Source: SOKP01 sp048887165
Lineage (GTDB): Archaea; Asgardarchaeota; Lokiarchaeia; Sigyniarchaeales; SOKP01
Direction: 5' to 3'
Length of the DNA: 64,000 nucleotides
NCBI GenBank assembly: GCA_048887165.1
Contig: JBHLJZ010000009.1
Coordinates: 1-64,000 of the forward strand
In this document: positions 1-8,863 of the stretch, piece after piece
Layout: each line of letters begins with the position of its first letter
Numbering within the stretch: the first letter of the stretch is position 1
The notes under the pieces: generated by a model
Database searches by the model: none
What the model saw: only the letters and a program-made list of their open reading frames with translations
Told to the model about the DNA's origin: nothing
Program-made: the position numbers and the translations under genes

Positions 1-378
1 AAAATGATTATTGATGAGTATTTCGATGTTAGTAAAAAGATGATAGACTCGAAAATTTTTAAAAATATTTGTCATATTGACACAATATTTCGTTATATTA
101 ATAAAAATGATATTACACCCGTAGATGATTGTGATATTTCTGAAGAAAGAGTATTGGAATTAGGGCGAATGTGTATTAAGAATAATATAAAAATTGAATA
201 TAATTTATCAGGTTTAAGATTTCCAATCAATCGCCCATTTCCTTCAAAAAATATTGCTTCTCAGCTAAGAAAGGAGGGAGCAAAATTTTTCATAGGTTCA
301 GATTCACATTCAGTTAAGTTTTTTGAGGAAATTATTCCTGAAGTAAAGAAGGCCTATGAGTTTTTGAATATAAATTAA
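1..378 (+). CDS. PHP-domain phosphoesterase, C-terminal part
   Basis: This is the tail of a PHP-superfamily (histidinol phosphatase-like metal-dependent phosphoesterase) protein. The frame is open back to the first base of the window. The ATG at 4 is therefore probably internal, and the true start lies upstream. The visible part holds the typical C-terminal PHP strand with GSDSH (about residues 98-102 of the visible part), whose Asp and His bind metal in this family. It is preceded by a segment reading NRPFPS, then a helix. The substrate cannot be told from this fragment; histidinol phosphate or a nucleotide/oligonucleotide are the usual options. The gene ends 21 bases before the PAP2 gene on the same strand. 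Confidence 0.6.
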   Translation, partial: KMIIDEYFDVSKKMIDSKIFKNICHIDTIFRYINKNDITPVDDCDISEERVLELGRMCIKNNIKIEYNLSGLRFPINRPFPSKNIASQLRKEGAKFFIGSDSHSVKFFEEIIPEVKKAYEFLNIN

Positions 379-399
379 ATCAGATATAAAATTTAAACA

Positions 400-1110
400 A
401 TGGAGTCAAAACAGATATTTGATAAAGTAGATAATTGGGATCGGAAAATTGTTTTAAAATATAATGGTTTTGGGGGAAAAACATCCACATTTTTCCTTAA
501 ATTCATTTCTTTTTTTGGAAGAGAAACAATCTGGTTGCTGTTAATGTGGTATTATTTTTTTGTTTGGTATGATCCGTTGATTTTTTCTTTTATAACAACA
601 ACTTTTATATTGGGATTATTAATTATTGCTCCCGTAAAAAAATTATTTGAAAGAGCACGACCATTCGAAACGTTGAAAGAAGTTAAAGTTCTTGAACGAA
701 AGCCTACGTCAAGAAGTTTTCCATCCTGGCATGCTTATAATGTTACTTCTCAAGGCCTATTAATAGGATATTTTCTTAATTCATTATTAATAACAATTAT
801 AATCATGGGTTTTACTGTATTAGTCGCATTTTCTCGAATTCAATTAGGAGTGCATTATCCTAGTGACGTGATTGCAGGTTATTTGTTTGGTATTTTTGGA
901 TTTTTATTGTCAGTTGGAATTTTTGCTCCTTTATTAATAAGCTTAATAAGCATTATAGAATTTATAATAGGAATTGAAATATATTACCGGATGATTAATA
1001 TTTATTTATTTCAAAATGTATGGTATTTTATTCTTTGTATTGGAGTAGTTATACTAATTATTTTATTTGCAACTTTTAAAAGAATAAAAGAAATATTTAT
1101 TAAATCATAA
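400..1110 (+). CDS. PAP2-family membrane phosphatase
   Basis: An integral membrane phosphatase of the PAP2 (phosphatidic acid phosphatase type 2 / BacA-independent undecaprenyl-PP phosphatase) superfamily, 236 residues with about six hydrophobic segments. All three family motifs are visible: KKLFERARP (KX6RP), then SFPSWHA in place of the usual PSGH, then SRIQLGVHYPSDVIAG (SRX5HX3D), giving the catalytic His pair and Asp. Likely substrates are a lipid phosphate or a dolichyl/undecaprenyl pyrophosphate carrier. The latter would fit the N-glycosylation enzyme AglB at 32262, but that link is inference. The Trp in place of Gly in motif 2 is unusual, although the catalytic His is kept. Confidence 0.85.
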   Translation: MESKQIFDKVDNWDRKIVLKYNGFGGKTSTFFLKFISFFGRETIWLLLMWYYFFVWYDPLIFSFITTTFILGLLIIAPVKKLFERARPFETLKEVKVLERKPTSRSFPSWHAYNVTSQGLLIGYFLNSLLITIIIMGFTVLVAFSRIQLGVHYPSDVIAGYLFGIFGFLLSVGIFAPLLISLISIIEFIIGIEIYYRMINIYLFQNVWYFILCIGVVILIILFATFKRIKEIFIKS

Positions 1111-1135
1111 AATTAAATCATAAAATTGTATAAGT

Positions 1136-2386
1136 TTAAAGATTAAGTTTTTTCTTCTTTTCAAATAATTGTTTTAACTCATCTAAGACTTGCATTCTAG
1201 AATCTCCACGACGAGATGCTAATCCCTGTTGATTAGGATTTTGAATTTCGATAGGAATTCCACTCTGGGCGACCTGAAATGCTCCACTCTCAATTGCTCT
1301 TAATCTCGTATCTAATTCATTCAGCTGTCTAGAGATACTTTCAGAAAGGCGAATAACAGCATTCATAGTTTCTTCCAAGGTTTTTCCTAACCCCTCAACC
1401 TTTCTTAATGTTGGATTTGTCAGCGAATCTACTGATTTCATTACATCTTTAATATATTTCGAAAATTGAGGTTCATTTGAAATTAATGAAAAAATTGATG
1501 TGAGATACGCTTCATAATCAAATCCATGTTGATTTAATAAAGTATTTAAATTATCTTTTAGGAGCTCAATATTAAGAAGAATTTCAGGATCTCGTTTTAG
1601 ATCTGGATCATATTTATGAATATAAATTAAGATAAATGGGTTTTCCTCTAAAATATTTAAAATTTCTAATACTTCTTCAAAATATTCAAAAGATTCAGCA
1701 TATCTATCTGAATCTTGCACATCAATTACGTATATTAATAAATCTAATTGTAAAAAATACTTTTCTGGATTTTCAAGATACTTGTTTCGATATTTTAATT
1801 GACCTCCCATATCCCATATAAATAAATCTAACTCAGATTCCTCTGTTTTGATGAAATGCCGAACAACACCTTTGGTTGGCTTTAATGATGCTAAGTCTGT
1901 TATTCCTAATTTTCCTCCAAATTTAGTTAAGATTGCTGTTTTTCCCGCATTATCCAAACCAATAACTACAACTTTTTGCGCAATTTTTTCAATATCTTCT
2001 TGTTCTTCTTTTATATTTGCAATAATTGAACTTATCGTAATAGCTTTTTTCAGATTTTTTTCTAAGTCAGGATTTTGTTCTATTAGAGTTTCTAACTTTT
2101 CATTCAACTTTTCCTGTAATTCGGCTGCTTTTATGGGATCTTTTGTAGATTCAATGTTCTTTAACCTTTCAAAAGGGTTTTCTTTATCCAATTTTGAGGC
2201 TTCCTCTATATTAGAGACATCTAATAGCTCTTTTAATACTTTTGCTTCGCTTTTTTCTAAAAATTTGTAGGAATATATTGGAAGTTTTAACACGTCCTCT
2301 AATAGCTTTAAATTCTTAGTTTTTACTACGCTAGAATCTAGAAATTTAGAAAAAATGCTGATTATATTAGTTATATCCGTTGTCAT
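1136..2386 (-). CDS. Arf-like small GTPase with long helical flanks
   Basis: A 416-residue protein with a central Arf-family GTPase domain. G1 is GLDNAGKT at 143-150, a switch I Thr lies in PTKG near 171, G3 is WDMGGQ at 191-196, and the G4 position reads HKYD at 257-260 instead of NKxD. About 140 residues of charged helix precede the G domain. About 90 residues follow, including a heptad-like stretch rich in Leu, Arg and Glu (about 335-370). Arf-type GTPases control membrane or cytoskeletal processes in eukaryotes, and Asgard archaea are known to carry many such proteins. The long flanks suggest a self-assembling or partner-bound GTPase rather than a free switch. It is divergent from TFB, with about 220 bases between the two starts. 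No membrane anchor is visible. Confidence 0.85.
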   Translation of the reverse strand: MTTDITNIISIFSKFLDSSVVKTKNLKLLEDVLKLPIYSYKFLEKSEAKVLKELLDVSNIEEASKLDKENPFERLKNIESTKDPIKAAELQEKLNEKLETLIEQNPDLEKNLKKAITISSIIANIKEEQEDIEKIAQKVVVIGLDNAGKTAILTKFGGKLGITDLASLKPTKGVVRHFIKTEESELDLFIWDMGGQLKYRNKYLENPEKYFLQLDLLIYVIDVQDSDRYAESFEYFEEVLEILNILEENPFILIYIHKYDPDLKRDPEILLNIELLKDNLNTLLNQHGFDYEAYLTSIFSLISNEPQFSKYIKDVMKSVDSLTNPTLRKVEGLGKTLEETMNAVIRLSESISRQLNELDTRLRAIESGAFQVAQSGIPIEIQNPNQQGLASRRGDSRMQVLDELKQLFEKKKKLNL

Positions 2387-2476
2387 TGTAATTTTTAATT
2401 TACTTTTTTAATATATTATTAAAATGAATTTTTTATTATTATTTATTAAGCTTTTTAGATAATAGTTAAATAGATT

Positions 2477-2506
2477 AAGATTTAAATCTTCACTACCAAG
2501 ATTTAA
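2477..2506. promoter_or_regulatory. Palindrome plus half-site upstream of TFB
   Basis: In the intergenic region between the divergent Arf-like gene and the TFB gene there is a perfect 14-base palindrome AAGATTTAAATCTT (2477-2490). The half-site AAGATTTAA is repeated at 2498-2506, 21 bases away, about two helical turns. An A/T-only stretch that could hold a TATA element follows at 2516-2540. This could be an operator or simply AT-rich background; sequence alone does not decide. Confidence 0.25.
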
Positions 2507-2607
2507 TTAGATCAAAATTTAAATATATATTTTATTTTAAATACTATACGAAGAGAAAATAATTCCAATAAGATTAAATAATTATTTTGTTAGTTTAAAT
2601 AGTTTTA

Positions 2608-3528
2608 ATGCCACCAAAATTTGAAGAAAATGGGTTTTTTGACGAGAAAGAAGAAGAATCGTGTTGTGATTCACCTAAGATTTCAGAAGAAGACGGATAT
2701 TATGTTTGTTTAAATTGTGGTTCTGTTTATAGTCGAATTCTTGATGATTCGCCGCGTAGAGCTTTTACTCAGGAAGAAATCCAGAAAAGGAAAAGCAATG
2801 AGAGGGTCTATAGTCCAATTGGGCCACGTACAATCATTAGGGGTAGTCGTGATGCTCGGGGGACATTGTTAAGTCCAAAATATAAATCAAAATTTAATAG
2901 ATTAGCTAAGATTCATAGATCTCTTACCACTAGTTATGAACGGAATTTATGGATAGCTTTACCGAATTTACAGAGATTACAAAAAAGATTAGGGATTCCA
3001 GATACCGTTGCTGAAGATGCCCTTAGAATTTACACTCAAACTGTTAAAAAAAAATTAACTATGGGACGTAGCATTGATACATTATTATCAGCTTCAATAT
3101 TTTGTGCTTTAAGGGTTCATGGAATTCCTCGTACAGTCGAAGAGATAACTAAAGTGGCCCAGATTCCTAAAAAGAAGGTTATTAAAAGCTATAGACTGAT
3201 TTTAATGGAAGTTTTACCTAATCTAAATCTAAAAGTTAAGCACTTCACCCCAGATCGTTATGTAGACAAATTTAATGATGAATTAAAGCTTTCCATGCAA
3301 TGTAGAAATATAGCTGTAAAACTAATAGAAACGGCAAAAGAGAATGGATTTAATTCTGCTGGAAAAGATCCGAAAGGTATTGCCGCGGCAGCAATATATA
3401 TAGGCTCAAAAATGTGTAATGAAAATCGAACTCAAAAAGAGATTAGCAAATTAGCAAGAGTTACTGAAGTTACTTTAAGAATGAGAGTAAAAGACCTTCA
3501 AAAATTTGCCAATATGGTTAAACTGTAA
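2608..3528 (+). CDS. tfb: Transcription initiation factor IIB (TFB)
   Basis: TFB bridges TBP-bound promoter DNA and RNA polymerase. This 306-residue protein has the normal order: N-terminal zinc-ribbon region (1-45), B-finger/linker (50-95) and two cyclin-fold repeats (about 100-200 and 205-306). The first repeat contains RSIDTLLSASIFCALR and the second GKDPKGIAAAAIYIGS, each the hallmark helix of its fold. The second zinc knuckle is CLNC (34-37), but the first is two adjacent cysteines (C19, C20) instead of CxxC or CxxH, so zinc binding may be altered. The start codon is the ATG at 2608. The gene converges on the large solenoid gene with only six bases between stop codons. Archaea often carry several TFBs; whether this is the general one is unknown. 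Confidence 0.93.
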   Translation: MPPKFEENGFFDEKEEESCCDSPKISEEDGYYVCLNCGSVYSRILDDSPRRAFTQEEIQKRKSNERVYSPIGPRTIIRGSRDARGTLLSPKYKSKFNRLAKIHRSLTTSYERNLWIALPNLQRLQKRLGIPDTVAEDALRIYTQTVKKKLTMGRSIDTLLSASIFCALRVHGIPRTVEEITKVAQIPKKKVIKSYRLILMEVLPNLNLKVKHFTPDRYVDKFNDELKLSMQCRNIAVKLIETAKENGFNSAGKDPKGIAAAAIYIGSKMCNENRTQKEISKLARVTEVTLRMRVKDLQKFANMVKL

Positions 3529-3534
3529 AAATTT

Positions 3535-6500
3535 TTATTTTAAATTTAAGTCGATATCTATAAAGATTTTTTCTTGTTCAAATAATGGTAATATTTCTAA
3601 CAAATCTCGGATTTTGGGAGAAAATTTTTCAATCTTATACAAAATCACATCAAGAATGAAGATAATACACCTAATGAAGTAAGTATCTTCAACCAATTTT
3701 TTATTTAAGCCTAAGGAATTTAAGACTTCGTTTATATTTGTTCTTATTAATACAGTTAATACACCTGCTTTCAAAAGTGCTAAACCATGAAGAAGTAGCA
3801 AAAGGGAGCTAATTTGAAAATCTTGTCTTCTTGACATAGATTTAGCTAATTCAAGATATTTTTCTCCTGCCACCTTAAATTGGTTATTCTCAAGGAGAGT
3901 TAAAACCTCTTTATATAAAAGTCTTTTCATAGCACTTCGTTTATTTAATATTTCAAGCCTTTCTCTTCTTATATCCCCCATTTGTTGTTTTAAATAGGCA
4001 TATTTTTGTTCTTGTTCAACCATTATTCTATTTTTTTCTCCTTTTTCTTCTCTTGATAAGATTTCCTTTTCTTCTAATACTCCTTGCTTTCCCGGTAAAA
4101 AGGATTCTATGAGGTCTAGTTCTGGTTCTTCTAAAGCTAATTTTTCAAGAAAGCCTGTAATTGCTAATTCAATTAAATCATCCATATTATTCTCTATAAT
4201 AAAAAATATTTCTTTCATCAACTGAATTTCTGGTAAATCTTCAAAATCACTTTTATATTTTTCAAATTTGCTTAATTTATCAAAAAAAGTTGACTTTGCT
4301 ATTGCTATATCTTTTAATTTTAGCAATATAAATGTTGCTAAAATTAAACTTATAGCTGCTTGTTTAAAGAATTTTTTATCTATGAGAGTGTTGATTGTAT
4401 CTAAATAATCTTTTGCGGCCATAGTCAATTTATTATTTGATAAATCCTCTATTGCTAATCGCCAATATTGATTTTTCATTAGTTTTCTTTTTGCAATATC
4501 TTGCTTCTCTTTACGAATTTGATCTGCCAAATTTTTTATAGCTTCTGTTATATTTTTGACTTCTAAAATGTCTAATTCTTTTTTCTCTTTTTTATAGGCT
4601 TTACCAACAAAATCATAGAGTAATTTAACTTCTTCCTCAAAGAGGGGTAAATTTTCAAAAAATAGCAAAGATTCCTTAAATTTAGTATCATCTTGGAATT
4701 TTCTTATATCAAGAATATATTCTATTAAAGTAACGGGGTAAGTTTCTGAAAATGATTTACCTAAACCAGATAATTCTTTTTTTGTATTTATTAACATTTT
4801 ATTAACTTCGTTAATTTTGCCTTGGATGATTAAAATTAAAGATAATATCGCTAATGATACTCCAGCTAAATTATATAGTTTAATTTTTATTAAGCGATCA
4901 ATGCTTTCTCGATATTTTTTTATAGCATCTTCTAATTCTTTTTTTACTAAATTATCTATAGCTTCTGTAAAATAACTTCTCTTTAAAGCCCTTCTTTGTT
5001 TTAATTCACGTTCTCTCTCATTCAATGCATCCCTTGTTCTTTTTTGAATAATAGAAAACTTTTCTTTAAGTATTTCTCCTTTATAAATATCTTTAACCTT
5101 TTTTGATTCTGCTTCTATTTTAGCTGCTTCTGCTTTAGTAATACTTTTATGTAATTCTGTTTGGATCCATTTATCCTCTATCAGATCATTAATTGCATTT
5201 GCAGTAGACAAATCTTCTAAGTTAATATAAATTTCTGTTATTTTTTTATAAATATCATCTACGTTTATTTTATCTTTTTCAAGATAAGCAGAAGATATAT
5301 CAATTGCTTTTTTAATGAGGGTTATTGCTTTATTTATTCCCTGTTCATTTTCTTGGATATTTACAGTTCGAATAGCTTCTTCTTTTATTACCCCGATATA
5401 AAGCTCACTAAGTTCTTTAGATTGTTCATATAGCATTTGATCTCTATAAATTCTACTTGCATTGGCGAATGTTCTATCATTTTTATCAAAATCTCCTTCT
5501 TCTCTTAAATCTTTTAACATTTTAATAAAAACAGGGAATTTTTTTTCTAAGTAAACTTTTTTAGTTCCTTCAGTTAGATCAAAATAGAGAGAGAAAAATT
5601 CATCAAATTTTTTGCCTACCAATAAAACGTCCAAAGCCTGGGTAAGAAGCTGATTTTGATCGTCATATTTTCCTATATTTTTTAAAAAATCAGCTTGAAT
5701 TTTAATTCGATCCGCTGCTTTTAAATAATCATTACTTTCTATTAGAATATTAGCCTCTTTAATTATTTGAGTATTTATTTCTGTTATGATTTTTTGTTCT
5801 TCCCCTAAAAAGTCATATATAATATTTACTCCTCTCTGAATATTCTCAGTAATTTCTCGCTTTCTTAATTCTTTACTTTTCTCTTCCGCGATTAAACTTT
5901 CTTTCGTCAGCTTCTTCTTTAAAGATAACGAGTTTAATTTATTAATTAAGTTTGAAGCCATACCAAAATTGTATATCTCTAAAAATAATCTTATTAGTTT
6001 AGCCAATAATTTATCAATGTCTTTTTTTTTCACTCCATAAGATTCCCATAAATTTTCTATTTCATCAAAGGTCTGTTTGGCAGCGTATTTTTCTTCATTA
6101 TTAATTTGAATTTCTAAAATTCGTGCTAAAACCTCAACTAATTTAGGTGTAAACTGATCTACAATTTCGAAAAGTCCTTCTTTTTGGTAAACTGCAATTG
6201 ATTGATATAGTTGATCCTTAGCACTAAAATAATTTTCAATACTAACGAGATAATCAACTGCTGCTAAAATCTTGTTAGAAATTTCATTTAAAATTATAAT
6301 AATTCCTTCATGAGGTAAGCTATTAACCACTTGAAACGCTTTTTCGACGTTGCAAGCAGATACCCAAGCATTTATAGAATTTCTAAATGCTTCATTTCTT
6401 AAACTTCGGTCTCTAATTTCTATTGCTGCAAATTGAGCAGCAGCTAAATATTGTACAGCAGCTTGATCATATAATTTTTTGTTAAATAGGCGATGTCCCT

Positions 6501-7266
6501 CAGAATTCATATGTGCTATATGTAATTTTTTAAAGTTTTCAGATTTTTTCTTGTCTATCTCTTCTAAAATCTTAGACGCTTCTAAATATAAATTAACTTT
6601 CGAAAAAAGGATCGCAGATTGCTCACTAATTATATAATATTCTTGCTTATTAAAAATTTCTGCGATCAAACCTGCCTTTTTTATCGCATGTGCAGCATAG
6701 TAATATTCTTTCTGCTTAAAATATATGTTTGCTAATTGAATATAGATTGGAAATCTCATCCAAGCATTTTCAATGTTTAAGGGAGTATCTCCAGTAATCA
6801 TTGCCATACATAAACATTCAATAGCTTGGTGAAAATCTCTCGGAGGTAAATTAACAAAGGCTTCTAAATGAGGATATTTTATCCAAAGATTTTCTAATAA
6901 TTCATTAATTGATATGGGTAATAACCCATCTTGATTATAATACATAATAACTGTCGGGATATTTCTCTTTACGGAGTCAATAATAGGTATAAGAATTTCA
7001 AAAAATTCATTCTCTTCTTGTTTTAAAGGATTTAAAAAGTAAATAATTCCATCAACTATAGGTATTACTTCATCAAATTCAGCTTTAATAACATTTGTTA
7101 TACAATCTATTTCCAAATCACAAACATCTTCAAAAACGTTAAATTCTTTATACCATTCAATATAAGACTCCTTAAATTCTCCTCCTTCTTGAAATGATAT
7201 CACGCAGTATTGAGAAATTGCCTCAACGTCCAATCCAAACACTAAAACTTTAAAGATATAACGCAT
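3535..7266 (-). CDS. Giant pseudo-GTPase/alpha-solenoid protein
   Basis: A 1243-residue protein of unrecognised family. Residues 1-150 read like a Ras/Arf-type fold without its catalytic motifs: a first strand KVLVFGLD followed by VEAIS instead of a P-loop, a strand VDGIIYFLNP, and a strand TVIMYYNQDG where NKxD would be. From about 170 to the end it is nearly all amphipathic helix pairs of TPR-like character. One example is the pair around IYFKQKEYYYAAHAIKKAG at 181-199. The C-terminal third has three related units of about 170 residues, each led by a charged helix. No signal peptide or membrane segment is seen, so it should be cytosolic. The architecture suggests a scaffold or adaptor, perhaps in the GTPase network these archaea have, but no specific function can be assigned. 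Confidence 0.75.
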   Translation of the reverse strand: MRYIFKVLVFGLDVEAISQYCVISFQEGGEFKESYIEWYKEFNVFEDVCDLEIDCITNVIKAEFDEVIPIVDGIIYFLNPLKQEENEFFEILIPIIDSVKRNIPTVIMYYNQDGLLPISINELLENLWIKYPHLEAFVNLPPRDFHQAIECLCMAMITGDTPLNIENAWMRFPIYIQLANIYFKQKEYYYAAHAIKKAGLIAEIFNKQEYYIISEQSAILFSKVNLYLEASKILEEIDKKKSENFKKLHIAHMNSEGHRLFNKKLYDQAAVQYLAAAQFAAIEIRDRSLRNEAFRNSINAWVSACNVEKAFQVVNSLPHEGIIIILNEISNKILAAVDYLVSIENYFSAKDQLYQSIAVYQKEGLFEIVDQFTPKLVEVLARILEIQINNEEKYAAKQTFDEIENLWESYGVKKKDIDKLLAKLIRLFLEIYNFGMASNLINKLNSLSLKKKLTKESLIAEEKSKELRKREITENIQRGVNIIYDFLGEEQKIITEINTQIIKEANILIESNDYLKAADRIKIQADFLKNIGKYDDQNQLLTQALDVLLVGKKFDEFFSLYFDLTEGTKKVYLEKKFPVFIKMLKDLREEGDFDKNDRTFANASRIYRDQMLYEQSKELSELYIGVIKEEAIRTVNIQENEQGINKAITLIKKAIDISSAYLEKDKINVDDIYKKITEIYINLEDLSTANAINDLIEDKWIQTELHKSITKAEAAKIEAESKKVKDIYKGEILKEKFSIIQKRTRDALNERERELKQRRALKRSYFTEAIDNLVKKELEDAIKKYRESIDRLIKIKLYNLAGVSLAILSLILIIQGKINEVNKMLINTKKELSGLGKSFSETYPVTLIEYILDIRKFQDDTKFKESLLFFENLPLFEEEVKLLYDFVGKAYKKEKKELDILEVKNITEAIKNLADQIRKEKQDIAKRKLMKNQYWRLAIEDLSNNKLTMAAKDYLDTINTLIDKKFFKQAAISLILATFILLKLKDIAIAKSTFFDKLSKFEKYKSDFEDLPEIQLMKEIFFIIENNMDDLIELAITGFLEKLALEEPELDLIESFLPGKQGVLEEKEILSREEKGEKNRIMVEQEQKYAYLKQQMGDIRRERLEILNKRSAMKRLLYKEVLTLLENNQFKVAGEKYLELAKSMSRRQDFQISSLLLLLHGLALLKAGVLTVLIRTNINEVLNSLGLNKKLVEDTYFIRCIIFILDVILYKIEKFSPKIRDLLEILPLFEQEKIFIDIDLNLK
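3541..4980 (-). repeat. Three tandem ~170-residue repeats in the solenoid protein
   Basis: Within the 1243-residue protein, three units start with similar helices: RSYFTEAIDNLVKKELEDA (residue 763), NQYWRLAIEDLSNNKLTMA (932) and RLLYKEVLTLLENNQFKVA (1115). Each is preceded by a Lys/Arg/Glu-rich probable coiled coil. Each is followed by a very hydrophobic Leu/Ile helix. The first and third also end alike, with ENLPLFEEE and LEILPLFEQE. This shows internal duplication by eye only. Confidence 0.6.
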
Positions 7267-7477
7267 AGAATAATCTTCCGTTTTTTTTGTATTATAATAT
7301 AATGAGATATCTCAATAAGAAATTTCTCTTTATTGCATCAAACTCTTCAAATCTTTAAAAATATCAATATTATTAAAAGCTTTAAAAATTTTTTACCTTT
7401 ATTTAAATAAATTATTTAATAGTATATTTAAATAATAGAATCTTTTATTAAAAATTCTAATTAAGTGAGATCTTGTT

Positions 7478-8140
7478 TTGGATTATTTGGAAAGGAATTA
7501 TAAAATTGTTCAGGAAAGAATGATACAGCAAATGGAGAATTCCCTCGAATTAGGAAAAAGTTTAATCGATACTGAACTAGATATGGGAATTCTAAATTTC
7601 CTAATTAGACCTATAGTTAAAGCATTTTATGAGTATTGGGCTCAAAATGATGCACGATCCGGTACTTTAAAACAGATTAAAATTACCTTAGATTCCGGAA
7701 AAAGACTATTACTTGAGGGAAATTCAGATGAAAATTTTAATAAAATACTTGAAGAAAATTTTCCTAAATATTTTAAGGCTGATCAAACTTCACTTCAATG
7801 TAATAAAAAACATAAGAATTATAAAAGATTGAAACAGGTGGCGAAGGAGACTTTTATCAATTATCTTAAGGAATTAAAAATACTTCTCAGTGTTAATGAA
7901 GATGTGAATGATTATGGTGATTTATGTAGAGTAGCATTTAGGAATCAAGAAGAGGCTAAAAAAAATTTAATGAAACAAATCCATTATACTGATGAAGGAA
8001 TTAAAATCATTGAAGAAGATCCATCAATACTTAACATCGCAGTCGGAAGAAACTTAATTGTAAAAGCATTAAGAAAAGGTTTCGAACAAACAAAAAAAGA
8101 TTTTACTGAAGCGCTTAATGATACATATAATCAAAAATAA
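7478..8140 (+). CDS. Uncharacterised protein, first of a tandem pair
   Basis: A 220-residue soluble, mostly helical protein of unknown function, starting with a TTG codon; a GTGAGA element about 8 bases upstream supports this start. It is a paralogue of the next gene, sharing the opening DYLERNYKI, the segment DQTxxQCxKxHKNY, the segment NDYxxLxRxxF, and near the end GRNxIxKxLRKGFExTKK. The shared Cys and His in QCNKKHKNY could form part of a metal or redox site, but this is speculation. No catalytic motif or membrane segment is recognised. The Arg/Lys-rich C-terminal helix could bind nucleic acid or membrane. Confidence 0.7.
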   Translation: MDYLERNYKIVQERMIQQMENSLELGKSLIDTELDMGILNFLIRPIVKAFYEYWAQNDARSGTLKQIKITLDSGKRLLLEGNSDENFNKILEENFPKYFKADQTSLQCNKKHKNYKRLKQVAKETFINYLKELKILLSVNEDVNDYGDLCRVAFRNQEEAKKNLMKQIHYTDEGIKIIEEDPSILNIAVGRNLIVKALRKGFEQTKKDFTEALNDTYNQK

Positions 8141-8203
8141 TTAAACTATTAATTTTTAAAATATTCTATTATATAGCTTATAAAAATAGGCGGAGATTAG
8201 AAA

Positions 8204-8863
8204 GTGGATTACTTGGAAAGAAATTACAAAATTCTGGAAGAAAAAATGATTGATCAGATGAATATTTCCCTTGGTTATGGAAAATCTTTAATTGATTCAG
8301 AATTAGATGCGGGAGTATTAAATTTTGTAGTTAAACCAGTTGTTAAATCGTTTTATAAATATTGGTCTGACAAAGATGCCAGTATAGGTACTCTCGAACA
8401 AATCAAAATAACCTTAAACTCAGCTAAAGAATTTTTAGTAAGTGGGGATGGCTCAAAAGAACAATTGGATAAAATTGTTGATCGAAATTTTCCTATTTAC
8501 TTAGAGAATGACCAAACAGATAGACAATGTAAAAAAGATCATAAGAATTATCCTGAATTGAAAAGAATCACTAAAAAATGTTTTATTACCCAGGTTGAAG
8601 AAAGTATTTTATTTTTGAAAGTAAAGGATGAAATTAATGATTATAACGAATTATCTAGGGCGACATTTCATACAAAAGAAAAAGCTTATCAAGCTTTAAA
8701 GCGTCAATTAGATTATAATGACGCAGGTATCTCAATTGTGGAGAAAGATGATTCGATTTTAAAAGTACCAACAGGAAGAAATATAATATTAAAAGTTTTA
8801 CGTAAAGGATTTGAGCTCACTAAAAAAAAATTAATTGAAGAATTGGATTTGATAATTAGTTAA
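8204..8863 (+). CDS. Uncharacterised protein, second of a tandem pair
   Basis: A 219-residue paralogue of the preceding gene, colinear from first to last residue, so the two arose by tandem duplication and have since diverged considerably. It starts with GTG, with GGCGGAGA about 10 bases upstream as a good ribosome binding site. Shared features are the MDYLERNYKI start, the QCKKDHKNY segment and the final GRNIILKVLRKGFELTKK helix. Its TAA stop overlaps the ATG of the DUF2085 membrane protein by one base, so the two are translationally coupled and may work together. Function unknown. Confidence 0.7.
   Translation: MDYLERNYKILEEKMIDQMNISLGYGKSLIDSELDAGVLNFVVKPVVKSFYKYWSDKDASIGTLEQIKITLNSAKEFLVSGDGSKEQLDKIVDRNFPIYLENDQTDRQCKKDHKNYPELKRITKKCFITQVEESILFLKVKDEINDYNELSRATFHTKEKAYQALKRQLDYNDAGISIVEKDDSILKVPTGRNIILKVLRKGFELTKKKLIEELDLIIS

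Noticed and set aside
1848..2270. 140-residue open frame opposite the Arf-like gene
   Set aside because: It is the reverse shadow of a coding region, rich in Ser and Phe, with no recognisable motif.
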